From Chelativorans sp. J32 (GTDB lineage Bacteria > Pseudomonadota > Alphaproteobacteria > Rhizobiales > Rhizobiaceae), in the NCBI RefSeq assembly GCF_000518985.1, contig NZ_JAEQ01000002.1:395611-459610 (forward strand): DNA of 64,000 bases. Direction: 5' to 3'. How positions within the stretch are numbered: the stretch's first letter is position 1; each line of letters opens with the position of its first letter. The notes under the pieces are model-generated. The model had not been told where the DNA came from. It searched no databases and was given only the letters and a program-made list of their open reading frames with translations. The position numbers and the translations under genes were made by a program. Below, piece by piece: positions 15,954 to 24,436 of the stretch.

Positions 15954-17453
15954 ATGACGATTATCGATACGCGCACGCCCGATCCCAAGCGGCTCATCTC
16001 CGGCGCCACCGGCGACTGGGAAGTGATCATCGGCATGGAGATCCATGCCCAGGTAACGTCGCGCGCAAAGCTCTTTTCAGGCGCCTCGACGGAATTCGGG
16101 GCCGAGCCCAACGCCAATGTCAGCCTTGTCGACGCGGCCATGCCCGGCATGCTTCCCGTGATCAACGAGGAATGCGTGAAGCAGGCGATTCGCACGGGCC
16201 TCGGACTCAAGGCCACGATCAATCATCGCTCGGTCTTCGATCGCAAGAACTACTTCTATCCGGACCTGCCGCAGGGCTACCAGATCTCCCAATACAAGCA
16301 GCCGATCGTTGGAGAGGGTGTGGTGACCGTCTCCGTCGGTCCCGCCAAAGACGGAAGCTTCGAGGAGATCGAGGTCGGCATCGAGCGCCTGCACCTGGAG
16401 CAGGACGCCGGAAAATCGCTGCACGACCAGCATCCGACCATGTCCTATGTGGACCTGAACCGGTCGGGCGTGGCGCTGATGGAGATCGTGTCGAAGCCCG
16501 ACATGCGTTCGGCGGATGAGGCGAAAGCGTTCCTGACGAAGCTGCGCACCATCCTGCGCTATCTGGGCACCTGCGACGGGAACATGGACGAGGGTTCTAT
16601 GCGCGCCGACGTAAACGTGTCTGTGCGCCGGCCGGGCGAGCCTTTTGGCACGCGTTGCGAGATCAAGAACGTGAACTCGATTCGCTTCGTCGGACAGGCG
16701 ATCGAATCGGAAGCACGGCGTCAAATCGCGATCCTGGAGGATGGCCGCAAGATCGACCAGGAGACCCGGCTCTTCGATCCGAGCAAGGGTGAGACGCGTT
16801 CCATGCGCTCCAAGGAGGAAGCGCACGACTACCGCTACTTCCCCGATCCGGACCTGGTGCCGCTCGTTTTCGACCAGGCCTATGTGGATGCGCTTGCAGC
16901 GGAGCTGCCGGAACTGCCCGATGAGAAGCGGGCGCGTTTCATCCGGGATCTCGGCCTGTCGGAATATGACGCTTCGGTGCTCGTCTCGGAAAAGGCGATC
17001 GCCGAATATTTCGAGAAGCTCGCGACCGGTCGCGATGGCAAGACAGCGGCCAATTGGGTAATCAACGATCTGCTCGGTGCTTTGAACAGGACGGGCCAGG
17101 ACATTGAGAATACGCCCGTATCGCCTGACCAGCTCGGCGCAATCATCGACTTGATCAAGGACGGAACGATTTCCGGCAAGATCGCGAAGGATCTGTTCGA
17201 GATCGTCTGGAACGAGGGTGGCGACCCGGTGAAGATCGTCGAGGATCGCGGCCTGAAACAGGTGACGGATACCGGCGCTATCGAGAAGGCTGTGGACGAG
17301 GTGATCGCGGCCAACCCGGATAAGGTGGAGCAGGCGAAGGCCAAGCCGACACTGGCAGGCTGGTTTGTTGGCCAGGTCATGAAGGCGACCGGCGGAAAGG
17401 CCAATCCGCAGGCCGTGAACGATCTGGTCAAACAGAAGCTCGGGATTGAGTAG
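15954..17453 (+). CDS. gatB: Asp/Glu-tRNA(Asn/Gln) amidotransferase subunit B
   Basis: GatB is the tRNA-binding kinase subunit of GatCAB, which turns Glu-tRNA(Gln) and Asp-tRNA(Asn) into Gln- and Asn-tRNA. It has 499 residues. The N-terminal cradle domain shows [30 protein letters not shown] sequence (here [17 protein letters not shown]), then [28 protein letters not shown] and [17 protein letters not shown]. The helical middle and the YqeY-like tail (about 355-499) end with [12 protein letters not shown]. gatA and gatC are not in this window, which is normal for rhizobia. The GNAT gene overlaps its 3' end by eight bases. Confidence 0.97.
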   Translation: MTIIDTRTPDPKRLISGATGDWEVIIGMEIHAQVTSRAKLFSGASTEFGAEPNANVSLVDAAMPGMLPVINEECVKQAIRTGLGLKATINHRSVFDRKNYFYPDLPQGYQISQYKQPIVGEGVVTVSVGPAKDGSFEEIEVGIERLHLEQDAGKSLHDQHPTMSYVDLNRSGVALMEIVSKPDMRSADEAKAFLTKLRTILRYLGTCDGNMDEGSMRADVNVSVRRPGEPFGTRCEIKNVNSIRFVGQAIESEARRQIAILEDGRKIDQETRLFDPSKGETRSMRSKEEAHDYRYFPDPDLVPLVFDQAYVDALAAELPELPDEKRARFIRDLGLSEYDASVLVSEKAIAEYFEKLATGRDGKTAANWVINDLLGALNRTGQDIENTPVSPDQLGAIIDLIKDGTISGKIAKDLFEIVWNEGGDPVKIVEDRGLKQVTDTGAIEKAVDEVIAANPDKVEQAKAKPTLAGWFVGQVMKATGGKANPQAVNDLVKQKLGIE

Positions 17454-17934
17454 GCTGAGCAGGTCGCTGCTGGAAAGCCTCATCATCCGCTCTGCGCGGG
17501 CGGATGATCTGCCCCACATTGTGGCTCTCTTTGCCGCCGACGAGCTGGGCGGACATGGCGATACGACTGATCCCGCCGCTGCGGACGATTATCTGAGGGC
17601 ATTCGAGGCTATTTCGGCGAGTCCCAATGACAGCCTTTACATCGCCGAGCTCGATGGTGAGGTGGTCGGCACTTTCCAGACAACTCTTACCGCCACGCTC
17701 TCCGGCCGGGGTGCCACCAACATGACAATCGAGGCTGTTCAGACGCGATCCGACCTTCGGGGACGAGGCATCGGTGCAGCGATGATCCGCTTTGCCATTG
17801 ACCTGGCGCGCGAAGCCGGTGCGCGGCAGGTGCAGCTTACCTCCAATGCGGTGCGCGTAGACGCTCACCGCTTTTATGAACGGCTCGGCTTTCAGAAGAG
17901 CCATGTGGGCTTCAAAATGAGGTTATGGCAATAG
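17446..17934 (+). CDS. GNAT family N-acetyltransferase
   Basis: The protein has 162 residues with a GNAT fold: [17 protein letters not shown] at the N-terminus, then the acetyl-CoA-binding motif [17 protein letters not shown] (about 106-122) and [18 protein letters not shown] at the end. The acceptor substrate is unknown. The likely start is a TTG at 17446, inside the last codons of gatB. An alternative in-frame start is not obvious, as the conserved part begins about residue 12. The overlap suggests translational coupling to gatB. Confidence 0.82.
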   Translation: MSRLSRSLLESLIIRSARADDLPHIVALFAADELGGHGDTTDPAAADDYLRAFEAISASPNDSLYIAELDGEVVGTFQTTLTATLSGRGATNMTIEAVQTRSDLRGRGIGAAMIRFAIDLAREAGARQVQLTSNAVRVDAHRFYERLGFQKSHVGFKMRLWQ

Positions 17935-18020
17935 CGTCGAATGCGCGCGGGCTCTTGCCTTCGGTTCGTCGCACCGCCATAAGCAGGGAAACGGCCAGTG
18001 ATTGCTCGCGAAGGAATGCG

Positions 18021-18419
18021 ATGAAAAAGTTCCTGCTCCAGTTCTTCACCTGGTGGAATGGTCAGACACTCGGTACGCGCTTTCACACATGGCGCAAAGG
18101 CGAGCGTGTGGGCGAGGATGAGTTCGGGAATGTCTATTATCAGGGCGGAACGGACTCCGAAGGCCGCACGCGGCGCTGGGTGATTTATAATGGCTATGCG
18201 GAGGCCTCCGCCGTGCCCCCCGGCTGGCACGGCTGGTTGCACCACAAGGTGGACACGCCGCCTTCCCAGGAGAACTACAAGCCCTTCGAATGGCAGAAGC
18301 CGCATCTGCCCAACCTGACCGGCACTCCGGCGGCTTATCGTCCGCGGGGTTCAGTGCTCACGAATGAGGGACGTCCGCGGGTTACCGGCGATTATGACGC
18401 CTGGACACCGGGTGGTTAG
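18021..18419 (+). CDS. NADH:ubiquinone oxidoreductase subunit NDUFA12
   Basis: The protein has 132 residues of the NDUFA12 (17.2 kDa, B17.2) family, an accessory subunit of complex I shared by alphaproteobacteria and mitochondria. Typical pieces are FFTWWNGQTLGTRFHTWRKGERVGEDEFGNVYYQ in part, RRWVIYNGYAEASAVPPGWHGWLHH, and TPAAYRPRGSVL. The ATG at 18021 follows AAGGAATG; an upstream in-frame start would add 32 unrelated residues. The core nuo genes are elsewhere. The DUF2155 gene follows on the same strand, a pairing seen in many rhizobia. Confidence 0.93.
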   Translation: MKKFLLQFFTWWNGQTLGTRFHTWRKGERVGEDEFGNVYYQGGTDSEGRTRRWVIYNGYAEASAVPPGWHGWLHHKVDTPPSQENYKPFEWQKPHLPNLTGTPAAYRPRGSVLTNEGRPRVTGDYDAWTPGG

Positions 18420-18494
18420 GCATATTTCTCGCCACAATTGCGCAATAACCCCGGTGACGATCGATTTGGAAACCGGGCAGAGGACGGGAAGCAT

Positions 18495-18917
18495 ATGAGG
18501 GAATCAACGCATATCTCCCGAAATGCAATATGGGCGGCCGCGGCAGCAATGGCGGTTTTCCTCACCTTTCCCGCCCAGGCCGAGCGGATCACGAACCCCG
18601 TTGCGGAATTCAGCGGCATCGACAAGATCACCGGTCGTATCACCAATTTCGACGTCTATATGGACGAGACGGTCCAGTTCGGTGCGCTTCAGGTGACGCC
18701 GCGCGTCTGCTACAGCTCACCTGAGACTGAGGAGCCGAAGACGGATGCCTTCGTTGAAGTGAACGAAATCACGCTCGACCGGCAGATCCGACGCATCTTT
18801 ACCGGATGGATGTTCGCCGAGAGCCCCGGCATCAATGCCATCGAGCATGCCGTCTATGATGTATGGCTGAAGAGCTGCAAGCAGACGTCCGACGTGCCTG
18901 CTCCCGCGACCAATTGA
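18495..18917 (+). CDS. DUF2155 domain secreted protein
   Basis: The protein has 140 residues with a signal peptide (AIWAAAAAMAVFLTFPAQAE, cleavage after AQA). The mature part matches DUF2155: NPVAEFSGIDKITGRITNFDVYMDE, then FGALQVTPRVCYSSPETEEP, IFTGWMFAESPGINAIEHAVYDVWLKSC. It is expected in the periplasm or envelope; the family function is unknown to me. Two cysteines (YCS-like 'VCYSS' and 'KSCK') may pair. The start at 18495 follows GACGGGAAG. Confidence 0.88.
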   Translation: MRESTHISRNAIWAAAAAMAVFLTFPAQAERITNPVAEFSGIDKITGRITNFDVYMDETVQFGALQVTPRVCYSSPETEEPKTDAFVEVNEITLDRQIRRIFTGWMFAESPGINAIEHAVYDVWLKSCKQTSDVPAPATN

Positions 18918-18997
18918 GAGGCGGGTGGGGCGGCTCGTGATTTTCTCCGGCGCGGAACCACGCTGAAAGCGTTGGGGGGCGGTGTGCCTCTCCCTCT

Positions 18998-19609
18998 TTA
19001 GAACCTCGCCGTTTCCTCCAGCGCTTCGGCAAGCATCTGTTCATAAAGGCGGCGGGGCACATCAATTGCTCCAAAGCGCCTCAGATGCTCGGTGGTGAAT
19101 TGGGTATCGAGCAAAAGAAACCCGTGCTCCCGCAAGCGCTCGACCAGATGTACAAGGCATATCTTCGAGGCGTTGGGCTCGCGTGAGAACATGCTTTCGC
19201 CGAAGAAGGCACGGCCGAGAGACACGCCGTAGAGGCCGCCGACCAGTTTGCCGTCGCGCCATGCTTCCACGGTGTGGCAATGCCCGCGCTTGAAGAGCTC
19301 CGTATAGGCTTCACGGATCGGCTCGTTGATCCATGTATCGGAGCGCTCCGGGGAGGGTTCCGCACAGGCCGTGATGACGCCTAGGAAGTCCGTGTCATAG
19401 CGGATATCGAAAGGCTCCCGCCGCATCAGCTTCTTCAGGCTTTTCGGTATATGGAAGCTGTCCAGCGGAATGATGCCGCGCGTTTCCGGACGAACCCAGA
19501 AAACCTCGGGATCGTCCGCGTGCTCGGCCATGGGAAAGACCCCTGTCGCATAGGCACGCAACAAGAGATCCGGCGGGATATGAAAACCGGGGGCGAGGGG
19601 GCGCGTCAT
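18998..19609 (-). CDS. aat: Leucyl/phenylalanyl-tRNA--protein transferase
   Basis: Aat adds Leu or Phe from aminoacyl-tRNA to proteins with N-terminal Lys or Arg, marking them for ClpAP (N-degron pathway). It has 203 residues, the usual length for the alphaproteobacterial form. Diagnostic motifs are [69 protein letters not shown] and [16 protein letters not shown]. It is the last gene of the aroQ-accB-accC-aat run and starts 15 nt after accC. Confidence 0.96.
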   Translation of the reverse strand: MTRPLAPGFHIPPDLLLRAYATGVFPMAEHADDPEVFWVRPETRGIIPLDSFHIPKSLKKLMRREPFDIRYDTDFLGVITACAEPSPERSDTWINEPIREAYTELFKRGHCHTVEAWRDGKLVGGLYGVSLGRAFFGESMFSREPNASKICLVHLVERLREHGFLLLDTQFTTEHLRRFGAIDVPRRLYEQMLAEALEETARF

Positions 19610-19624
19610 TGCAGCGCCCGGAAA

Positions 19625-20968
19625 CTATTCGCTGGCCGCGAGATGGTTCTCCAGCCAATGGATGTCATAATCGCCGTTTGCCACATCGACATTGCCCACG
19701 AGCTCCCGAAAGAGCGGCAATGTGGAATTGATGCCGTCGACGACGAATTCGTCAAGAGCACGGCGAAGACGCATCATACATTCTACCCGGTTGCGACCAT
19801 GCACGATCAGCTTGCCGATGAGGCTGTCGTAATAGGGCGGAATCCGATAGCCGGAATAGACGCCCGAATCCACGCGCACGCCCAAGCCCCCCGGGGTATG
19901 GAAATGAGTGATCGTGCCGGGCGAGGGGACGAAGGTACGCGGGTCTTCCGCATTGATGCGGCATTCTATGGCGTGACCATGGAAGCGGACATCCTGCTGG
20001 CGGACAGACAAGCCGGCGCCCGAGGCAACCCGGATCTGCTCGTGCACAAGGTCGATGCCGGTGATCGCTTCCGTCACCGGGTGCTCGACCTGCAGCCGCG
20101 TGTTCATTTCGATGAAATAGAACTCGCCGTTCTCGTACAGGAACTCGATGGTGCCGGCGCCGGAATAACCGAGCTCAGCCATCGCGTTTGCGACCGTCTC
20201 GCCGATGCGCGTGCGCTGTTCCACATTGAGCGCGGGGGAGTTCGCCTCTTCCCAAACCTTCTGATGGCGCCGTTGAAGCGAGCAGTCGCGTTCGCCGAGA
20301 TGGATCGCATTGTGGGCGCCATCGCCCACCACCTGCACCTCGATATGACGAGGTTTCTCCAGATATTTCTCGATATAGACCGCGTCGTCGCCGAAAGCGG
20401 CACCGGCTTCCGTGCGCGCGGTAGCCAGCGCCTCCGCGAGCCCGGCTTCGGAGCGCGCGACCTTCATGCCACGGCCACCACCGCCGGCGGATGCCTTAAT
20501 AAGCACCGGGTAGCCGATCTCGGCAGCGATGCGCTTTGCCTCCCGCTCGTCGGTAACGGCGCCTTCCGATCCGGGCACAACCGGTATGCCCAAGCGCTTT
20601 GCTGTCCGTTTGGCTTCGATCTTGTCGCCCATGATGCGGATATGCTCGGCCGACGGACCGATGAAGGTCACGTTGTGGGCGGCCAGTATTTCCGCGAATT
20701 TGGCGTTCTCGGAGAGGAAGCCATAGCCCGGATGCACCGCATCGGCGCCTGTGATCTCACAGGCAGCGAGAATCTGATGGATGTTCAGGTAGCTTTCGCG
20801 TGAAGCCGGCGGGCCGATGCAGACACTCTCGTCCGCCAGGCGTACATGCATGGCATCGGCATCCGCCGTGGAATGCACCGCCACCGTCTGGATTCCGAGC
20901 TCCTTGCAGGCGCGAAGCACCCGGAGCGCGATTTCGCCGCGATTGGCGATGAGGATCTTCTGGAACAT
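19625..20968 (-). CDS. accC: Acetyl-CoA carboxylase, biotin carboxylase subunit
   Basis: AccC carboxylates the biotin on AccB with ATP and bicarbonate, the first half-reaction of malonyl-CoA synthesis. It has 447 residues, the normal length. The N-terminal domain starts [20 protein letters not shown]. The ATP-grasp part has the Gly-rich [12 protein letters not shown] loop and [15 protein letters not shown]. The C-terminal cap follows with [11 protein letters not shown]. It lies 20 nt after accB, as is typical. accA and accD are not in the window. Confidence 0.97.
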   Translation of the reverse strand: MFQKILIANRGEIALRVLRACKELGIQTVAVHSTADADAMHVRLADESVCIGPPASRESYLNIHQILAACEITGADAVHPGYGFLSENAKFAEILAAHNVTFIGPSAEHIRIMGDKIEAKRTAKRLGIPVVPGSEGAVTDEREAKRIAAEIGYPVLIKASAGGGGRGMKVARSEAGLAEALATARTEAGAAFGDDAVYIEKYLEKPRHIEVQVVGDGAHNAIHLGERDCSLQRRHQKVWEEANSPALNVEQRTRIGETVANAMAELGYSGAGTIEFLYENGEFYFIEMNTRLQVEHPVTEAITGIDLVHEQIRVASGAGLSVRQQDVRFHGHAIECRINAEDPRTFVPSPGTITHFHTPGGLGVRVDSGVYSGYRIPPYYDSLIGKLIVHGRNRVECMMRLRRALDEFVVDGINSTLPLFRELVGNVDVANGDYDIHWLENHLAASE

Positions 20969-20988
20969 TGCGGTGTCGGTCCCGGGAG

Positions 20989-21462
20989 CTATTCGATTAC
21001 GACCAGAGGCTCGCCATATTCGACGGGCTGCCCATCCTCGACCAGGATGGATTTGACCACGCCGGCGCGAGGCGAGGGGATCTGGTTCATCGTCTTCATA
21101 GCTTCGATGATCAGCAGGGTCTGCCCCTTCTCCACCGACTGCCCAACCTCGATGAATGGCTGCGCTCCTGGGGCGGGCGCGCGGTAAGCAGTGCCGACCA
21201 TGGGAGACGGAACCGCGTTCTTCGCGTCCTCCAATGCCTGAGCGGAGGCTTGCTCCTGGATGGGCGCTTGCCCGGCGGCAGCCGGCCCAGCCGGGGCTTG
21301 GCCCGATGCAAAGGCCGGAACGGTAGTCTGGATCACGGACGACTGTCGTGCGACGCGGATGCGCATTCCATTGTCTTCCACCTCGATTTCCGTGAGGCGG
21401 GTCTCATCAAGAATATTTGCCAATTCACGGATGAGCTGCTGATCCACACCGTTCTTCTTCAT
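20989..21462 (-). CDS. accB: Acetyl-CoA carboxylase biotin carboxyl carrier protein
   Basis: AccB carries the biotin between the carboxylase and transferase parts of acetyl-CoA carboxylase. It has 157 residues. The N-terminal part ([18 protein letters not shown]) is followed by a Pro/Ala/Gln-rich linker (about 65-95) and the biotinyl domain. The biotin-accepting Lys is in EAMKTMN, and the thumb region is at [12 protein letters not shown]. The start at 21462 is preceded by AAGGAAAAG; a longer frame upstream overlaps aroQ and is not conserved. It is 32 nt after aroQ and 20 nt before accC. Confidence 0.96.
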   Translation of the reverse strand: MKKNGVDQQLIRELANILDETRLTEIEVEDNGMRIRVARQSSVIQTTVPAFASGQAPAGPAAAGQAPIQEQASAQALEDAKNAVPSPMVGTAYRAPAPGAQPFIEVGQSVEKGQTLLIIEAMKTMNQIPSPRAGVVKSILVEDGQPVEYGEPLVVIE

Positions 21463-21494
21463 CGATATCTTTTCCTTTTGGCCCGTGCAGCCAA

Positions 21495-21935
21495 TTATTG
21501 TCTTGCCGCCAGCGCTTCGAGCGCCAGCCTGTACCCGATCGGTCCTAGCCCGCATATCACGCCCACAACCACGGGAGCCGTCATGGTCTTATGCCGGAAA
21601 GGCTCGCGCGCGTGGATATTCGACAAATGCACCTCGATCGCCGGCATTGGGCTCACGGAGCGGATCGCATCATGCAGCGCAATCGAGGTGTGCCCATATG
21701 CACCAGGATTAAGGACGATGCCAACTCCGCGTTCCCCGGCTTCCTGGATCCAGTCGACCAGCACGCCCTCATGATTGGACTGACGGAACTCGATCTCAAG
21801 CCCAAGATCAGCGCCCGCAGCGCGGCACTCAGCTTCTATATCGGCAAGAGTCGCGCCCCCATAAATGCCGGGCTCGCGCTTGCCGAGCATGTTCAGGTTC
21901 GGTCCGTTGAGAACATATACCAGTTTCGCCATCAT
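21495..21935 (-). CDS. aroQ: 3-dehydroquinate dehydratase, type II
   Basis: AroQ is the third enzyme of the shikimate pathway and removes water from 3-dehydroquinate. It has 146 residues, the typical type II length, and forms dodecamers in the family. Motifs are [18 protein letters not shown] (with the catalytic Tyr), [20 protein letters not shown]-type ([18 protein letters not shown]) and [14 protein letters not shown]. It heads the close-packed aroQ-accB-accC-aat run; an aroQ-accB-accC order is common in alphaproteobacteria. Confidence 0.96.
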   Translation of the reverse strand: MMAKLVYVLNGPNLNMLGKREPGIYGGATLADIEAECRAAGADLGLEIEFRQSNHEGVLVDWIQEAGERGVGIVLNPGAYGHTSIALHDAIRSVSPMPAIEVHLSNIHAREPFRHKTMTAPVVVGVICGLGPIGYRLALEALAARQ

Positions 21936-21985
21936 CTATCCCAAGGGCATCCCGCCGGCCCTCTATAATCGGCTTCGGCGGCTGC

Positions 21986-22011
21986 GGAAAGAGCGCAAAT
22001 GCGCTCTTTCC
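21986..22011 (-). terminator. Palindromic hairpin between dsbA and aroQ
   Basis: GGAAAGAGCGCA and TGCGCTCTTTCC form a perfect 12-bp inverted repeat with an AA centre. It lies 41 nt after the dsbA-like stop and 50 nt before the aroQ start. There is no T-run, so it may be a processing or attenuating hairpin rather than a full terminator. Confidence 0.45.
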
Positions 22012-22052
22012 CCGTTCCAGAAGGGGGATGATGGGTAAAAAGCGGCAACACC

Positions 22053-22808
22053 CTACTGCCGCGTCGCTTCAATCTTTTCGCTCAGGTGATCGGCGCCCAA
22101 AGCGCCGTAGACAACCTCCTGACCCACCACATAGGAGGGCGTGCCGCTGATCTGCAGGCGGCTCGCGAGATTGTAGGTCTCGGCAAAGCTTGCCTCGATC
22201 GCCGGGTCCTTCATCGCCTCACGCAACGCTGCCTCATCCGCTCCCAGCTCGACAGCGATGCGGATTGCGGTCTCCTCATTGGCCCGGCCCTGGTTGCCGA
22301 GGAGCCGGCGGTGGAAGTCGCCGTATTTTGCCGGTTGAAGCTTCTGGAAAGCCTTCGATACCACATGGGCCGCATGGGAATCGGGACCGAGGATCGGAAA
22401 CTCCTTCAGCACGAAGCGCAGGTTGTTGTCCTTGGCAAGCAGCGCTTCCATATCGTTCAGCGCCCGTTTGCAATAGCCGCAGTTATAATCGAAGAATTCT
22501 ACGATCGTGACGTCGCCGTCGGGATTGCCGATGAAGCCATCGCTCGCCTGATGGAAGATCTGATCGGCCGCATCGGTTATCACCTGCTGGCTGGCGGCCG
22601 CCTGCTGCGCTTTCATCTTCTCTTCGAGGGCGGACTGCACCTCCAGCAGGATTTCCGGATTGGCGAGGAGATATTCGCGGACGATTCCCTCGATCTGAGG
22701 CTTGGTGAGCGCGCTTTGCCCGGCGGCCTGCTCCTGCGCCTGGAGTTGATTCGTGCCCGTGATGGCGAGAACCGAGGCAAAGGACGCAGCGAAAAGCAGT
22801 TTTTTCAT
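22053..22808 (-). CDS. DsbA family thiol-disulphide oxidoreductase (periplasmic)
   Basis: The protein has 251 residues with a signal peptide (KKLLFAASFASVLAITG, cleavage near LQA-QEQ). A helical N-terminal region (about 35-80, like the dimerisation part of Com1/ScsC-type proteins) precedes a thioredoxin fold. The active site is C110-G-Y-C113, in FFDYNCGYCKRAL. The cis-Pro loop is SGTPSYVVG. It should oxidise or isomerise disulphides in the periplasm. No DsbB is seen. It stands upstream of aroQ, with a hairpin between. Confidence 0.88.
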   Translation of the reverse strand: MKKLLFAASFASVLAITGTNQLQAQEQAAGQSALTKPQIEGIVREYLLANPEILLEVQSALEEKMKAQQAAASQQVITDAADQIFHQASDGFIGNPDGDVTIVEFFDYNCGYCKRALNDMEALLAKDNNLRFVLKEFPILGPDSHAAHVVSKAFQKLQPAKYGDFHRRLLGNQGRANEETAIRIAVELGADEAALREAMKDPAIEASFAETYNLASRLQISGTPSYVVGQEVVYGALGADHLSEKIEATRQ

Positions 22809-22878
22809 GATCTTTCCCTTGTGGGCCGGATGGCCTGCCGGTCACGGCCGCCGAACCGAATGTCAGTTCATTCTAGTA

Positions 22879-24267
22879 TCACTTTCGGCCTGGTTCGCGA
22901 AATTCGATAATATCCTGCGCACGGACCCATTCCGGCGAACCACGTTTCAATTTCATTTGTGCCCGTGCCGCCATGACCTTTGCATCACGATAGGCACCTG
23001 AATGGAAATAACCTTCAGCGGTGGCCAGTTCGGCTGGTCCGATCTCCCCCAATTGTCCATAGGCTTGGGCGAGGAAGCGATAGCCGTTGACGTAGCTGGG
23101 CTCGCGCGTCAATCCCGATTCCAGCTGGGTGGCAGCGCGGCGTACCAGGTCGGGCTGTCCCGTTGCGAGGAGCGCCTGGCCGTAGCCCACTTCGAGCAGA
23201 CCCGAGCGCGGCGCCAGCTTCATCGCGGTCGCGTAAGCTTCCGCCGCCTCGCGCGGCCGATTGGCCTTCACCAGGATTTCGCCGCGAAGCTCGTGGAAAT
23301 ACCCGTTGCGCGGCTGGCTGGCGATGAGCTGATCGACCTTGGAAAGAGCATTGCGAGGATTGCCGCTGAGATAGCTGGTGATCGCATCCGCATATAGAAC
23401 TGGCAGACCGCCCGCATCCTTGCGGAAGACACGGGGGATAGCATTCCGTCCCGCCGTGTAAGCCGCTATCTTCGCACGCGCCAAATCATGGCGCAGCTGC
23501 AGGGCCGGCGGATCGGTCCGGTCATAGAAGCGGCTCTTCTTGACGAGCGCTTCGAGATTGGCGATCCGGTCGCGCGGCATGGGATGGCTGACCTGATAAG
23601 GATCCACATTCACGCCGGCCAGCGCCAAATCGCCGGCCATGCGCTGGAAGGTGATCAGCATTCCCCGACCCGACTGGCCGGTGCGCTCCAGATAGGCGAC
23701 CGCCGAGCGGTCAGCCGTGATTTCTTCCGTGCGCTGATAGGCAAGAAGACTGCGGCGGGCTGCTTCTGAACCGCCCATGGCCAGCCCGACGCCGGCTTGC
23801 GCAAGATCGCCTTGGTTGCTTGCCGCGGCCGCCACGCCTGCGCCGATGCCGAGCAGCGTCGCAACGACGGCCATGGTCTGGGAGCGGGCCAACTGCTCGC
23901 GAAGCCTGTGCTGGTGGCCCCCGGCAAGATGCGCGACCTCGTGAGCGATGACCCCGATAATCTCATTCGGCGTTTCCGCTGTAAGCAGCGCGCCGGTATG
24001 AATGAAGATGCGCCGTCCGGCCACGAACGCATTGAAGCGATGGTCATTGACGAGCACGATCTCGATACTGGATCGGCTAAGGCCCGCGGCTTGAAGGATC
24101 GGCCCTGCATAATCGGCTACGAGCGCTTCGATCTCGGCATCGCGGACGATGGGAACGCCGCGCTGCGCGGCAGCCGGCGATACGCTTACGAATATATATG
24201 CCGCGGCCAGAAGTGCGGCGATTGTCCGGTAGAAGTGCACAGTAACAAATCGGGGCAAGGTCACCAT
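22879..24267 (-). CDS. M48 family metallopeptidase with TPR-like repeats (BepA/YfgC-like)
   Basis: The protein has about 462 residues. The N-terminus is a signal peptide or anchor (YRTIAALLAAAYIFVSVSPAAAQ). The M48 domain holds the zinc motif HEVAH (residues 109-113, in VIAHEVAHLAGGH), a Gly/Ala-rich segment, and TEEITADRSAV with the third ligand Glu. The C-terminal 200 residues are helical repeats (ANRPREAAEAYATAMKLAPRSGLLEVGYGQAL). This layout matches BepA, a periplasmic protease and chaperone for outer-membrane protein assembly. I took the ATG at 24267; an in-frame start at 24342 adds 25 polar residues before the signal and is less likely. It lies 70 nt upstream of the dsbA-like gene. Confidence 0.87.
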   Translation of the reverse strand: MVTLPRFVTVHFYRTIAALLAAAYIFVSVSPAAAQRGVPIVRDAEIEALVADYAGPILQAAGLSRSSIEIVLVNDHRFNAFVAGRRIFIHTGALLTAETPNEIIGVIAHEVAHLAGGHQHRLREQLARSQTMAVVATLLGIGAGVAAAASNQGDLAQAGVGLAMGGSEAARRSLLAYQRTEEITADRSAVAYLERTGQSGRGMLITFQRMAGDLALAGVNVDPYQVSHPMPRDRIANLEALVKKSRFYDRTDPPALQLRHDLARAKIAAYTAGRNAIPRVFRKDAGGLPVLYADAITSYLSGNPRNALSKVDQLIASQPRNGYFHELRGEILVKANRPREAAEAYATAMKLAPRSGLLEVGYGQALLATGQPDLVRRAATQLESGLTREPSYVNGYRFLAQAYGQLGEIGPAELATAEGYFHSGAYRDAKVMAARAQMKLKRGSPEWVRAQDIIEFREPGRK

Positions 24268-24436
24268 CGCCGACACCGATATTTGATTATCATGGCAAGG
24301 AGAAGGCGTTGCGCCCGTCTCAGTTTCCGCAACACCAATCATCTTCCGAACCGGTTTGAAAGAAAACTGCAGGACTTACCAAGAAGAGTCCAGAGTGCCG
24401 ATTGAAGAAAGGCGGGGCATCCGCCCGGCCTTACAA

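Noticed and set aside
15416..17934. A YjhX-YjhQ toxin-antitoxin pair formed by the yjhX and GNAT genes
   Set aside because: The two are separated by gatB and lie on opposite strands; no sign of a shared operon.
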